Below are positions 17,514 through 26,672 of a stretch of DNA of 64,000 bases, piece after piece. The position numbers were made by a program, and so were the translations under genes. Below the pieces are notes generated by a model, which did no database searches, was not told where the DNA came from, and was given only the letters and a program-made list of their open reading frames with translations. Position 1 is the first letter of the stretch, and each line of letters starts with the position of its first letter. The stretch comes from Candidatus Nitrosopumilus sp. (GTDB lineage: Archaea; Thermoproteota; Nitrososphaeria; Nitrososphaerales; Nitrosopumilaceae): positions 1 to 64,000 of the forward strand of contig JAJCXK010000039.1 of assembly GCA_029263475.1 (NCBI GenBank). The letters are read 5' to 3'.

Positions 17514-18137
17514 ATGGTTCGATATGAACTTCCAAGATTGCCATATGGGTATGACGAACTTGAGCCATTTCTTGATGTTGAGACGATGAAGATTCATCAT
17601 CAAAAACATCATCAGGTATATGTCGATGGCTTAAACAAGTCACTTGAAGTAATAGGTGGAGAATCTCATCCCCAATACATTTCATCCATACTATCTGATT
17701 TAAAATCTATTCCAGAATCCGGACGAAACGCAATCAATTTTTTTGGAGGTGGCTTTGAGAATCATAGACTGTTTTGGGAGGTAATGACTCCAAATGGTGA
17801 TGGAAAACCTGGAGGCGAGCTGGAGGATTCAATTGATGTTTACTTTGATGACTTCAAGAATTTCAAAAAGGTTTTTTCTGAAAAAGCTTTGTCCATTCAA
17901 GGCAGTGGTTGGTGCTGGCTTGTTTTTAACGCCACTTATCATAAAATTGAAATCATCACTACCTTAAATCAGGACAGTCCTTGGACTCTTCAGAAATACC
18001 CGTTGTTGGGATTGGATGTATGGGAGCATGCATACTATCTAAAATACCAAAACAAAAGACCTGATTATATCAAAGCATGGTGGAATGTTGTGAATTGGGA
18101 TTATGTTGGAAATAGGTTCACAGAACTTGCAAGCTAA
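17514..18137 (+). CDS. sod: Fe/Mn superoxide dismutase
   Basis: I use ATG 17514 (207 residues), where the family N-terminus RYELPRLPYGYDELEPFLD begins; upstream codons to 17463 are not conserved. Metal ligands are present: His in IHHQKHH, His in ENHRLFW, and Asp plus His in GLDVWEHAYY. It removes superoxide in the cytoplasm, as expected for an aerobic ammonia oxidiser. The metal cannot be decided by eye. It diverges from the winged-helix gene. Confidence 0.95.
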   Translation: MVRYELPRLPYGYDELEPFLDVETMKIHHQKHHQVYVDGLNKSLEVIGGESHPQYISSILSDLKSIPESGRNAINFFGGGFENHRLFWEVMTPNGDGKPGGELEDSIDVYFDDFKNFKKVFSEKALSIQGSGWCWLVFNATYHKIEIITTLNQDSPWTLQKYPLLGLDVWEHAYYLKYQNKRPDYIKAWWNVVNWDYVGNRFTELAS

Positions 18138-18159
18138 TGTGCTTGATTTGGGCAAATTC

Positions 18160-18167
18160 TTTTAAAC
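18160..18167 (+). promoter_or_regulatory. TATA box for the secreted protein at 18189
   Basis: TTTTAAAC, 22-29 bases before ATG 18189, only about 25 bases after the superoxide dismutase stop, so this gene has its own promoter. Confidence 0.6.
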
Positions 18168-18188
18168 AAAAGTGCAATCTTCTCAAAT

Positions 18189-19472
18189 ATGAACAAGAGT
18201 CTAAGATACATTGCACTTCTTGCAATTTTACCCTTGTTTACAGCAGGCATGACGACTGATTATTTCTCAGATGCCGAGGCCCTCAAAAGCCAAGGGACTG
18301 GAACCCCGAAGTATGGTTCTAGCACTAATATCTGTGGAGTACAACTATGTTCTGAAATTCCGGGTGGGAAAGAAGCCTGGATGGAAGAACAAGGTAGGGT
18401 CTCTCCTGTAGCTCCAGTTGAAGAAATCAACATGAAAGAAACCATGATGGAAAAAGATCATTCCATGATGGATGAAACTTCTGAAGATGAAATCACTGAA
18501 GCTGACTTGGGCTCTGTACTTAGATTATCAAGAGCAAATGTTCCAGCAACAATTCCTATGCATCAGGGATACTATGACGGCGGAGATGTTTATTTCATCA
18601 TCACTGATTCTAGCGATCCTACACATGCAGAAATAATTACTGCAAATCAAGGTTGGCAAGTAGAGCTTGCCCCTTTGCTAAAGAATACTCCTGAAGAGGC
18701 ACTTTCAAAAACATACCTGTTCACCAATGGTGTTGAAGGTAGTGGCGTGCACGGATATCAGGGTGAAGTCTTTACAAGTACACCTGCACAGACAGATGTG
18801 TATAGCGCACTGACTTCACACGTTCATGTAACGTGGAACGATGGTATGATTCCAAGAGTATTGGATTCTGATGCAATGGTTATGCAGGCAGCTGAGAACG
18901 ACGAAATTACATTGACTCCACTTGAAGTGGTTTTGAACATGCCTCAAATTGTCTGGCCCGATGGCCAGATGATGATCAAGGATGTCACTTTAACTGATAC
19001 GACACCATATGGTGGAGGACAAGTTCTTGATATCGATACAGAAGAGATGGATGTGACTTTCATAGCTCATCGCGGATGGGGTCCTGATGGTAGAACTATC
19101 TATTACATTGTAACAGATGCTACCCCTAGCGGTCCTGCCGGAATGATGGGTGTTGTAAGCTCACCAACATCTGCAAGCTTGATTGCAAATTCAGCAGCAG
19201 TAGATTTGTATCAATTCAAAAATGGTTTGACGGGTACTGGTCCTTTGGGATTCCAACCTGGGATAGCAGCAGGAGCTCCTGGCGATGCTAATTATTCTCC
19301 AATGTGGAGAATCTTTATGATTGGCTGGGATAATCCTGACAATGCACAAGTTCTAGAAACCATTGATGACATGAATGCATACAGAGAAGCTGGTCTGATC
19401 AACATTGGTATTGCACGTCCAATGGATAGTGACCATATAGTCAACTGTCCGTTTATTGATCCTTTCCAATGA
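18189..19472 (+). CDS. Secreted protein of unknown function (427 aa)
   Basis: ATG 18189. A signal peptide (residues 1-20) is followed by a low-complexity Met/Glu stretch near residues 80-105. Two related halves follow, each with a YF/YYIVTD-type strand (VYFIITDSSDP; TIYYIVTDATP), a TP.A..Y.F.NG segment and a G..GFQ or GYQGE motif. This suggests an internal duplication of a roughly 150-residue beta domain. It has its own promoter and a T-rich terminator, so it may be abundant. Cys pair near residues 49-54. Confidence 0.75.
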   Translation: MNKSLRYIALLAILPLFTAGMTTDYFSDAEALKSQGTGTPKYGSSTNICGVQLCSEIPGGKEAWMEEQGRVSPVAPVEEINMKETMMEKDHSMMDETSEDEITEADLGSVLRLSRANVPATIPMHQGYYDGGDVYFIITDSSDPTHAEIITANQGWQVELAPLLKNTPEEALSKTYLFTNGVEGSGVHGYQGEVFTSTPAQTDVYSALTSHVHVTWNDGMIPRVLDSDAMVMQAAENDEITLTPLEVVLNMPQIVWPDGQMMIKDVTLTDTTPYGGGQVLDIDTEEMDVTFIAHRGWGPDGRTIYYIVTDATPSGPAGMMGVVSSPTSASLIANSAAVDLYQFKNGLTGTGPLGFQPGIAAGAPGDANYSPMWRIFMIGWDNPDNAQVLETIDDMNAYREAGLINIGIARPMDSDHIVNCPFIDPFQ

Positions 19473-19478
19473 GATCTT

Positions 19479-19532
19479 TTTTTCCTTTTTTCTGATTCAT
19501 TAATGTTTGTTAGTTTTTCTGTCTTTTTTTTC
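19479..19532 (+). terminator. T-rich terminator after the secreted protein gene
   Basis: Several T runs of five to eight within 54 bases just after the stop at 19472, the usual form of archaeal intrinsic termination. Confidence 0.45.
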
Positions 19533-19589
19533 ACAAGTTTACAGAAAATTATCTACTTGACTTATCTTTGATTATGTGAATACTATTGT

Positions 19590-19964
19590 ATGAGCATTAC
19601 GGGAATGTACATGTTAAATTCAGAAGAATATGACCCTGAGAAAATAGATCAGACTCTTGAAATGCTGTACATTGACAGAAAAAATGAGTTTCGTGAGCTG
19701 TCTGTGGTACTTCTTAGTGAAAAGGCACTAAAATCAATGCCTAATTGGAAGGAGTTTGTCTTGAACTTTAGTCTAGATGTGGAGGATGCATTTAAGACCT
19801 GGTCTGGACAGAGCCCGCTTGCAATAGGTTCGCCTCAAAAGGCTCTGACCCTACTAAGACAGCTTGGACATGATAAGACATCCATGAACCAGCTAGCCCA
19901 TCTGTTAAATCTGTCGTACAATATCTCATGTGAATTCAAAGAGATCTACAGACGTCTGAAATAA
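19590..19964 (+). CDS. Hypothetical helical protein (124 aa)
   Basis: ATG 19590. All-helical sequence with an acidic first half and a C-terminal region (TLLRQLGHDKTSMNQLAHLLNLSYNISCEFKEIYRRL) that could form a helix-turn-helix. No other domain is seen. It might be a small DNA-binding protein, but this is inference only. Confidence 0.6.
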   Translation: MSITGMYMLNSEEYDPEKIDQTLEMLYIDRKNEFRELSVVLLSEKALKSMPNWKEFVLNFSLDVEDAFKTWSGQSPLAIGSPQKALTLLRQLGHDKTSMNQLAHLLNLSYNISCEFKEIYRRLK

Positions 19965-20192
19965 TCATCCTTATTTTTTTATCTTAATATCTAAGCATTG
20001 ATAATTTTTTGATAAATTGGAATGAATTTCATATTTGAAATCGAGTAATTTAATGAATTTTACGATTTCAATTGATTTTGGGATTGTATCTTGAATGACT
20101 TGATAATCGTTTTTTTAATCATCATTTGTGTATATAATGCAAAATAATACAAAAATAGAAAGATACATCACCTGGCTTTACTACAAGAAAGA

Positions 20193-20342
20193 ATGAAAGT
20201 TTGGATAGTGTCTGAAATATACTATGCAGGTGGAGAAATAATTGGAGTTTATGATTCCAAACAAAAGGCCATCAAATCTGTCAATGAGAGTGCAGATTAC
20301 AATAATGATGAATTAAAAATCCAATCTTTTGAATCTAAATGA
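20193..20342 (+). CDS. Microprotein (49 aa)
   Basis: ATG 20193. KVWIVSEIYYAGGEIIGVYDSKQKAIKSV forms a strand-turn-strand-helix unit like the small domains in which a Y..GGEI.GV core is followed by an 'S..KA' helix, known from phage and bacterial hypothetical proteins. The length is complete for that unit. Function unknown. Confidence 0.6.
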   Translation: MKVWIVSEIYYAGGEIIGVYDSKQKAIKSVNESADYNNDELKIQSFESK

Positions 20343-20488
20343 TAATTTCTATAAAATGTTTGTAATGATTGATAATACGTCCATCTCTAAATCTTTAATC
20401 ATGTTTAAAAATTGCTTTTTAATTTCATGTGATGGAATTTTGTTCTGACGCCCACTAATGTTATAATGTCTAAATTCATAATCGCTAT

Positions 20489-20644
20489 ATGGTTCACAAA
20501 GTAAAATATTTTGAAGCTGACAAATTACAACCTGGAGTTTTCCTTCAGGACGTCGTTAATGATTTTTTGGCGGAAAAAGATGAAAAAATCATAGCAGTTC
20601 ATCCTGTTATGGGGAATACATTATTGGTTCACTATAAAGAATAA
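20489..20644 (+). CDS. Microprotein (51 aa)
   Basis: ATG 20489. A beta-alpha-beta pattern (KVKYFEADKLQPGVFLQDVVNDFLAEK, then IIAVHPVMGNTLLVHYKE). It follows the microprotein at 20193 on the same strand after about 145 bases. No family recognised, but codon and residue use are normal. Confidence 0.55.
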   Translation: MVHKVKYFEADKLQPGVFLQDVVNDFLAEKDEKIIAVHPVMGNTLLVHYKE

Positions 20645-20666
20645 TGTTCTCTTCTATTTTTTTATC

Positions 20667-20858
20667 TTGGTAAAAAATTGGACGTCTGATGTAGTTTTGA
20701 ATGAGTCATCAAAGATTAGTGGTCAAAGAAAAATAAATTCGTATCCCGACCCTAATCTAGAAGTTATCATTTATTCTAATGATTGGTGGAATAAAAGAGC
20801 GACCGTACAAATACCTCACATATTTTTAGAAAATTGTTCTTTTTTTCATATTTTGTAA
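20667..20858 (+). CDS. Possible small protein (63 aa, TTG start)
   Basis: The only start is TTG 20667, 22 bases after the previous stop. The middle (SYPDPNLEVIIYSNDWWNKRATVQIPHIF) has a coding look, but the C-terminus is AT-biased. It could be a remnant. Confidence 0.3.
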   Translation: MVKNWTSDVVLNESSKISGQRKINSYPDPNLEVIIYSNDWWNKRATVQIPHIFLENCSFFHIL

Positions 20859-21129
20859 TTTTTAACCCTTTCCAAAATTTACTTTTTTTATATATTTTTA
20901 GAACCTGTGCCAAGTTTAGATTTCTTTAATAGGTTGAATCAGTAAATAATTGAAATTTATTGTCATGATGTCTTGGTTCTTCTATGTTTCAATCATCTAC
21001 ATAGATCATTGTTGGATGGTATGCCATGTGTTGGTTGTAATTTTTGACATTTTTTCATCAAACGTCTTTTGACTTTGTTTTTCATTCAAGAATGACGTGA
21101 TTATGGATAATCAAAGTTAAAATGTGAAT

Positions 21130-21399
21130 ATGTCATGCACATCGTTAATGGATTTCATGCTTGAGGAAGAATTGATAGATTTGATGACGTTCTGTCTTCA
21201 AAACCCTGAATCTGCAGACATATCAGAAAAACACAAGCGGATTACTGAGATTGGTCATGAATTGTATGCTGATGGGGGCGTTGATGCTCTGGAAAATTTT
21301 GCCTTTGTATTAAAAAATAGAATTACTGAAGAAATAGAAAAAGATCCATCCCCCTTACGTTCATTATGGAATGGCATTACTGATGAATGGCAATATTGA
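21130..21399 (+). CDS. Small acidic helical protein (89 aa)
   Basis: ATG 21130; GTG 21124 is also in frame. Helical, acidic sequence (EEELIDLMTFCLQNP, ITEIGHELYADGGVDALENFAFVLK) ending in an Arg/Trp segment. No metal or membrane motif. Function unknown; well-formed composition suggests a real gene. Confidence 0.6.
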   Translation: MSCTSLMDFMLEEELIDLMTFCLQNPESADISEKHKRITEIGHELYADGGVDALENFAFVLKNRITEEIEKDPSPLRSLWNGITDEWQY

Positions 21400-21754
21400 T
21401 TTTCTCTAGTGAGAAGATTATCCTCTGCCTATTCTGAAAATGGCAGTACTGCATGTTGGGCATGTGCCTTTGATTGCAGGTTTCCCATTTTTCATTGTAT
21501 ATGGTTTAGGGCCGCCGATTTCTCGTTTGTCTCGACACTTTACACAATATCCTATTGTCATGACTGTACTAGGCTAGATCTTATATTAGCAGGATCTTGT
21601 CGAACTTTTTTTACTATTAGACAAATTCCCGATCTTTTTTACGTGGTTGACTTGTTTGTAGTAATGGGCTTTTGATACCCAATTTGAAAAATCTATCTGT
21701 TTGCAATTCTTATCGGATCAATTATTTCACTCATTAGATGTTCTTGTAATGGCT

Positions 21755-22180
21755 TTAACTTACGCTGATTTGTAATTTGGAAAATTCTGATAATGCATTA
21801 TGATTTTTCAAACCTTCCCAAACAAAAATCTCTGCAACGTATTTGCCCGAACTGGTTGGGGTCCATGATAATGACGGACTTAGTTTCTGATCTGGTGTGA
21901 GCTGACCACTAATCCATTCTAATGACACTACCCACCCTGATTCATTTTTAATTTGGACCAGGTATACAAAATTCTGAGATTTCTGTTGATAGTTTGTAAT
22001 GTCAGATGAAATCTGAATTTGCTGATTTACGTTTACATTGTCCATGATGGGTGCTTCAAATGCATTTTCCAATCTTGGATTCTCAATTGATGATCTTTCT
22101 AATTCGGTTAATGCAAATGCTGGATTGACACTTAACGTTATCGTTATCATCAATAATAGGCCAATGCCTTTGCCTGACAC
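21755..22180 (-). CDS. Exported beta-domain protein (141 aa)
   Basis: Start GTG 22180. A signal peptide (GLLLMITITLSVNPAFA) is followed by one Ig-like beta domain (QIQISSDITNYQQKSQNFVYLVQIKN, SLSWTPTSSGKYVAEIFVWEG). The closing strand SKLQISVS ends the protein. Similar single domains form C-terminal parts of thaumarchaeal surface proteins. Likely extracellular. Confidence 0.7.
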   Translation of the reverse strand: MSGKGIGLLLMITITLSVNPAFALTELERSSIENPRLENAFEAPIMDNVNVNQQIQISSDITNYQQKSQNFVYLVQIKNESGWVVSLEWISGQLTPDQKLSPSLSWTPTSSGKYVAEIFVWEGLKNHNALSEFSKLQISVS

Positions 22181-22253
22181 GATTTTTTGGACATTTTTTA
22201 GTTACTAAAGCGTTTCTGCATGTTCTTTGACATTCTATTGCGGATAATGCATA

Positions 22254-23699
22254 TCATCTGATATTTTTTATCATGGTACTCTTGTCTGTAATGATTTTTC
22301 CAGGATTGAGTATGTTTGCAGGATCAAAAAATTTTTTGATCTCCTTGAATATTTGATAGTTTTTTGCTCCGTATTGTTTACTGATAAACTCTGAGCGTGC
22401 AAGTCCGTCTCCGTGCTCTGCGGTAATGGTTCCCTGCATCTTGATGATTTCGTGGAAATACTCTGTTGCGATCTTTTTCACGATTGTGATTTTATGCTCA
22501 TTTGAAATTAGACGTACGTGCATGTTCCCATTCCCTGCGTGTCCGTAAATGATGGATTTAGTATTGTATTTTTTGTTGATTTTATTCAGTTCTGCGAATA
22601 CCTTTGGAAGATCAATCAGGGGAACTGCTGCGTCTTCAATCACGTGGGGGATCATTTTTTCTTTTTTCATTGTTTTTAGGCTGTAATGTAGTGACGAATC
22701 TCTGTATTTCCACCATTTGAGGATCTCTTCATCTGTTTGCAGTTTTTTGGCGATCCTTCCTGTCACGATTGATTTTAGCTTTTTTTCATTTGAAGTAATT
22801 TTTTCATCATATTCTACAAAAAGCAGGCACTTACTTTTCTTGTCAAATTTGAATTTAATTTCGTTTAGTGTGGTTTTATCTACAAATTCTATTGCAGAAG
22901 GATACAAATTTCTAATATCGACACAATTTTTCACCGCTTCTTTAATTGTTTTGTATTCTATAACAAAAAGAATCCTTCTAATCGGCTTGTTTCTAATTTT
23001 CAGTTTTGCAGATATTATGATTCCCAATGTTCCTTCAGAACCGATTATAATTTTATGTGAATCATCATTGGTTTTTACCTTGTCTATCCTGTATCCTGAT
23101 GAATTTTTGGAAACTGCCGGAAATTTTTTACTGTCTATCTTATTTGTAATTTCTATGATCTTGTTTGCAACTTTTTTATTTTTTGGAAGGGTAATTTTCT
23201 GACCATTTCCGTCAATGAATGTGACTTCTTTGACGTTCTCGATAACGCTTCCATACTTTAGGCTTCTACTCCCACTCGAGTTATTTCCTAGCATTCCTCC
23301 TACCGAACAAAAAGAACCAATCGAGGGATTGGGTGGGAAGAATTTTTTCTGTCCTTCGAGTTTTCTATCTAAATTTCCTTTGAGTGTACCTGAACCCACG
23401 ATGGTGTAATTCCTATGAACCTTTATGCGGTTAAAATTTTTCATGTCGATAATTATTCCATTATTCAATGCACTTCCTACCAGACCTGTACCTGCGCCGC
23501 GTACTGTAACCGACATTTTTGTTTTTTTAGCAATCTTGACTGTGTTGATGACGTCTTTTTCATTTTTTGGTATCACTATTATTTTTGGAATAATTTTGTA
23601 TGCACTTGCATCCACTGAATAAAACTCTCTGAATTCACTGCTTGATAATACTTCTCCTTGAATGCATCTTTGAAGTTTTTTACGAACCGATTCTTTCAT
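22254..23699 (-). CDS. FAD-linked oxidase, GlcD/D-lactate dehydrogenase family
   Basis: 481 residues from ATG 23699; a TTG at 23705 is less likely. The N-terminal half is an FAD-binding PCMH domain (IPKNEKDVINTVKIAKK, VRGAGTGLVGSALNNGIIIDM, GGMLGNNSSGSRS, GSEGTLGII). The C-terminal half is the oxidase domain with YGHAGNGNMHVR and TAEHGDGLAR, whose His residues bind metal or substrate. Members oxidise 2-hydroxy acids such as D-lactate or glycolate. The exact substrate is undecided. No iron-sulphur partner gene is next to it. Confidence 0.9.
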   Translation of the reverse strand: MKESVRKKLQRCIQGEVLSSSEFREFYSVDASAYKIIPKIIVIPKNEKDVINTVKIAKKTKMSVTVRGAGTGLVGSALNNGIIIDMKNFNRIKVHRNYTIVGSGTLKGNLDRKLEGQKKFFPPNPSIGSFCSVGGMLGNNSSGSRSLKYGSVIENVKEVTFIDGNGQKITLPKNKKVANKIIEITNKIDSKKFPAVSKNSSGYRIDKVKTNDDSHKIIIGSEGTLGIIISAKLKIRNKPIRRILFVIEYKTIKEAVKNCVDIRNLYPSAIEFVDKTTLNEIKFKFDKKSKCLLFVEYDEKITSNEKKLKSIVTGRIAKKLQTDEEILKWWKYRDSSLHYSLKTMKKEKMIPHVIEDAAVPLIDLPKVFAELNKINKKYNTKSIIYGHAGNGNMHVRLISNEHKITIVKKIATEYFHEIIKMQGTITAEHGDGLARSEFISKQYGAKNYQIFKEIKKFFDPANILNPGKIITDKSTMIKNIR

Positions 23700-23708
23700 G
23701 TGCAAAAT

Positions 23709-25025
23709 CTATATTTTGATTCTATAGTAATCCCATCTCTCCGGATCAAATAATGTGACAAATTCTGCTTGCTCTTTGTCTATTCTTCCACTAATGACAT
23801 CGCGTAAGGCAAAACTGGTCATGTACTTGTACTTCATGGAGTGTGATTGCATGATGAACATGTGACGCATTTCGCTGCCCCCTCTTAATCCCCAATAACC
23901 CATTTTCAATGCCAGCGGTTCTAAAAACACCGTATTTCCCAAACCATAGTTTTCATCTCTGATTTCCTCACGTAGCTTGTATTTCTCTAGCGGTCCTCCT
24001 TTTGAAAATCCGACGATTTCGCCATTTTTGTCATTCAGTCTCAGTGTATTGATGATAATCTGTGGATTTTTAATAGATCTTTCAAAATTTTCTTTTTCAA
24101 ATTGCAAAGGAGTGGGCAATTCCAAAAATATCTCATATAACGTGCTGATGAACTTGGGATCTTCCCTAGTTGACATGCATTCGATTGTAGGGACCAGTTT
24201 AAGATTTTCATATGCATAATCTGCCTGTATGGTGATTTCTTGTTGTCTTATTTTCATAAATGATAATACTGTATCAAAAAAGTTTTTTCGCATTTCCTTC
24301 GGAAGTACTTTCAAAATCGCTTTTACCATATCTGTTTCCTTGTTTAGTAGTTCTTCAAAGTATGCTACTGCACTTCTTATGATCAATGATGGCCTCCATG
24401 CGAGTGCATGTGCATTCATCTTTGCCATCTCCATGGCCTTCGTAAAATCGCCTAACGCATAACCGCTAATTCTGTCTACCACTGACAGGTATGAACCCAT
24501 CTCCATGATGTGTTCTTGATATACCAAGTCATTTCTTGTCAATCCTGACTTGTCAAAACATTGCTTGATTTGTGCTTCAGCACTCTTTTTCAATTCCCCG
24601 CTCCAAGGATACGTTGTTCTTAATATTAAGACCTTGATTATTTCCAAATCCATGTTTACATCATTGATTAGCTGGAGGAGTTTTTTATCCATCGAGATGA
24701 ATCTTAAAACGCTATCCTCGTGAGGCTTATCGACGCTTTTTTGAGGATCAAAGTCGTGAAACAACGCTGCGACGTACAGATATCTTATGTCCTCTTCTGT
24801 AAACTGAATCCTTTTTTGATTCACGGCCAAAAGTGAAACATATGTCACTTCTAATTCATGATTGATGTTGTGATATCCATAATATTCTGTTCCAAGTCCC
24901 TGACTTTCAAACAACTCAATTGTATAGTCTAACATCTCTACATAGCTGTCTTCTTCTAGACCATTTTTTACCATTAAATTGAGAATTTCATTTCTCATTG
25001 AATGCGTGTTTGCAAATTGCTGCAA
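23709..25025 (-). CDS. HD-domain phosphohydrolase-like protein with C-terminal GNAT-like region
   Basis: 438 residues from TTG 25025; ATG 24998 is the alternative. A TATA-like ATATTTAAAAAC at 25049-25058 supports the upstream start. The first half is an HD domain: HNINHELEV, ALFHDFDPQ and a later Asp in SVVDRISGY, the metal ligands. The second half contains NGEIVGFSKGGPLE and LKMGYWGLRGGSEMR, resembling a GNAT acetyltransferase fold; this is tentative. It lies 9 bases before the FAD oxidase gene on the same strand, likely one operon. Confidence 0.75.
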   Translation of the reverse strand: MQQFANTHSMRNEILNLMVKNGLEEDSYVEMLDYTIELFESQGLGTEYYGYHNINHELEVTYVSLLAVNQKRIQFTEEDIRYLYVAALFHDFDPQKSVDKPHEDSVLRFISMDKKLLQLINDVNMDLEIIKVLILRTTYPWSGELKKSAEAQIKQCFDKSGLTRNDLVYQEHIMEMGSYLSVVDRISGYALGDFTKAMEMAKMNAHALAWRPSLIIRSAVAYFEELLNKETDMVKAILKVLPKEMRKNFFDTVLSFMKIRQQEITIQADYAYENLKLVPTIECMSTREDPKFISTLYEIFLELPTPLQFEKENFERSIKNPQIIINTLRLNDKNGEIVGFSKGGPLEKYKLREEIRDENYGLGNTVFLEPLALKMGYWGLRGGSEMRHMFIMQSHSMKYKYMTSFALRDVISGRIDKEQAEFVTLFDPERWDYYRIKI

Positions 25026-25141
25026 TGCTAGTTTTAAGAAATTACTGTTTTTAAATATGTTCTATGAATTTCTAACATTTTGTTGTTTTCCATGACTATG
25101 TTTAGAAACACTCAATAGAATTATTGATTTTTTGATTTTAA

Positions 25142-25546
25142 ATGTCATTTAATATGAGTTTACTAGAACAGTTGATCGAATTCAATAAGAAAAGATCTCC
25201 CAAATTTATACTTCATCTAGATGAGACTGTTTATGATATTACAAATGCCATTATTTTAAATTCATCTGTTCCTGTAAATGGGCCTACTACTCGTGGAGGT
25301 GTTTATTTTTCAGACAAATTCGCCTACAAAATGAACTGTGTCATAGATGATCTTTCTGTAGTTCCACTGTTGACAAGCAAAATGCTTGGACCAAATACTG
25401 AATTCGGTGAACTGAAGATCACTACTCAAATAGAATCTGGTGGGGATTTGGTCAATTTGGAAATATCTACCAATCTTACAAATAGCGTTCAGACCCCAAA
25501 TTCTATTGAACTGAGTTTGATCATAGTGAAACTTGAGGTAATCTAG
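25142..25546 (+). CDS. Hypothetical protein (134 aa)
   Basis: ATG 25142. Mixed alpha/beta sequence (KFILHLDETVYDITNAIILNSSVP, FAYKMNCVIDDLSVVPLL) ending in beta strands (LEISTNLTN, LSLIIVKLEVI). No motif recognised. It overlaps the stop of the convergent J-domain gene by 4 bases. Confidence 0.65.
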   Translation: MSFNMSLLEQLIEFNKKRSPKFILHLDETVYDITNAIILNSSVPVNGPTTRGGVYFSDKFAYKMNCVIDDLSVVPLLTSKMLGPNTEFGELKITTQIESGGDLVNLEISTNLTNSVQTPNSIELSLIIVKLEVI

Positions 25547-26097
25547 TCAACGTTAAGATATCTGTCATATTTTTCCCTTAGTTCCTTGTCTGAGAGAACT
25601 TCATATGCCTTGTTCAGTTCTGCCATCTCGTTTTCAGAGTCTTCTTTTGTCTTGTCTGGATGTGTTTTCTTTGCCCTCTCTCTGAACTTCTTCTTGATTT
25701 CTTCTGGGGTTGAATCACTTGATACGCCAATTATGTCATAGTAATTTGGTAGCTCATCATTGTTTGATGCGTCACGAAACTCCTTTTCTTCTTTTGTGTT
25801 TCGTCTCTGTCCAAGATCTTCATAGTCATCTCCCCAGTCTGAATGATATTTTTCAAACGTCTTGTCTTTTTTTGATTCCAGGTTCTCTTTGTCGTATGAT
25901 GTTTTTTTCCTAAGGATGATATCCCTTGCCAGAAACATAAAGATGGCAATTACTGCAATGGCGAATCCGGAAAAAAGAATTATTTTTTCGTCATCGCTTA
26001 CCTCGAGCTTCATGTCAAGATTACTGTTCTGTGCTTCGGCAAACTGAAATCCTCCAAAAACAAGAATGGAAATTGCAAAAATACTAAATTTGTTCAT
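25543..26097 (-). CDS. Membrane-anchored J-domain (DnaJ-like) protein
   Basis: 184 residues from ATG 26097. A signal sequence (1-22) precedes a short acidic external part and a transmembrane helix (about 41-60). A charged linker leads to a C-terminal J domain (about 118-182: NYYDIIGVSSDSTPEEIKKKF, then the HPD tripeptide in KKTHPDK, and LSDKELREKYDRY). The J domain would face the cytoplasm and stimulate DnaK-type Hsp70 at the membrane. It lies 10 bases from an Lrp/AsnC gene, probably one transcript. Confidence 0.85.
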   Translation of the reverse strand: MNKFSIFAISILVFGGFQFAEAQNSNLDMKLEVSDDEKIILFSGFAIAVIAIFMFLARDIILRKKTSYDKENLESKKDKTFEKYHSDWGDDYEDLGQRRNTKEEKEFRDASNNDELPNYYDIIGVSSDSTPEEIKKKFRERAKKTHPDKTKEDSENEMAELNKAYEVLSDKELREKYDRYLNVD

Positions 26098-26107
26098 CTT
26101 ATCCTGC

Positions 26108-26575
26108 CTATGATAATCTAAAATCTTCTTTTGTGGTGTTTAAAACTACATGAGTTATCGTATTTTCCACGTTGGGAATGGATGCTAGACCCTTTACAAA
26201 CTTGCTCAATTCATCTCTTTCTTTGAATTTTGCTATTATTATGGTATCCGTTGAACCCGTGATGTCATATACGCCGCAGACATTTTCAAACTTTGATATC
26301 TTATCTTCAATATCCATGACCTTGTCGTTCTTGGCAATGATTTCGATTATTGCCGTAAGAGAGTATCCTATTTTTTCATGATCAACGATTGCCGTATATC
26401 CGAGAATTATCTTCTCTTTTTCTAATTTTTTGATTCTTGATAGTACTGTGACTGTTGACATTCCTAGTTTCAGGGCAAGCTGTCTTGCAGATTGCCTTGC
26501 ATCAACTAATAGGTGTTTTAGGATTCTTTCATCTGTCTCATCTAGATTCATGTTATGTTGTGGATCATAATTCAT
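26108..26575 (-). CDS. Lrp/AsnC-family transcription regulator
   Basis: 155 residues from ATG 26575. Residues about 10-70 form the helix-turn-helix (LDETDERILKHLLVDARQSARQLA, STVTVLSRIKKLEKEKII). Residues about 75-150 form the RAM effector domain (YSLTAIIEIIAKNDKV, GVYDITGSTDTIIIAKF). It regulates transcription as an oligomer in response to an amino acid or related ligand. It heads the pair with the J-domain gene. Confidence 0.9.
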   Translation of the reverse strand: MNYDPQHNMNLDETDERILKHLLVDARQSARQLALKLGMSTVTVLSRIKKLEKEKIILGYTAIVDHEKIGYSLTAIIEIIAKNDKVMDIEDKISKFENVCGVYDITGSTDTIIIAKFKERDELSKFVKGLASIPNVENTITHVVLNTTKEDFRLS

Positions 26576-26672
26576 TTAAATTTTCAGGTGTTACGTGTAC
26601 GTTTGTCCAGCTTCTAGCATTTCTGTTTAACTCATTCTTTATCTTTAATACAAATGTCATATCCGATTATTC

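Noticed and set aside
21409-21675. Plus-strand ORF of 88 codons with many Cys
   Set aside because: Cys and Phe are scattered without C-x2-C spacing, the start is GTG, and the composition is that of a chance frame.
22717-23202. Plus-strand ORF of 161 codons
   Set aside because: Antisense to the FAD oxidase, rich in Ser/Phe/Leu, a mirror of the real gene.
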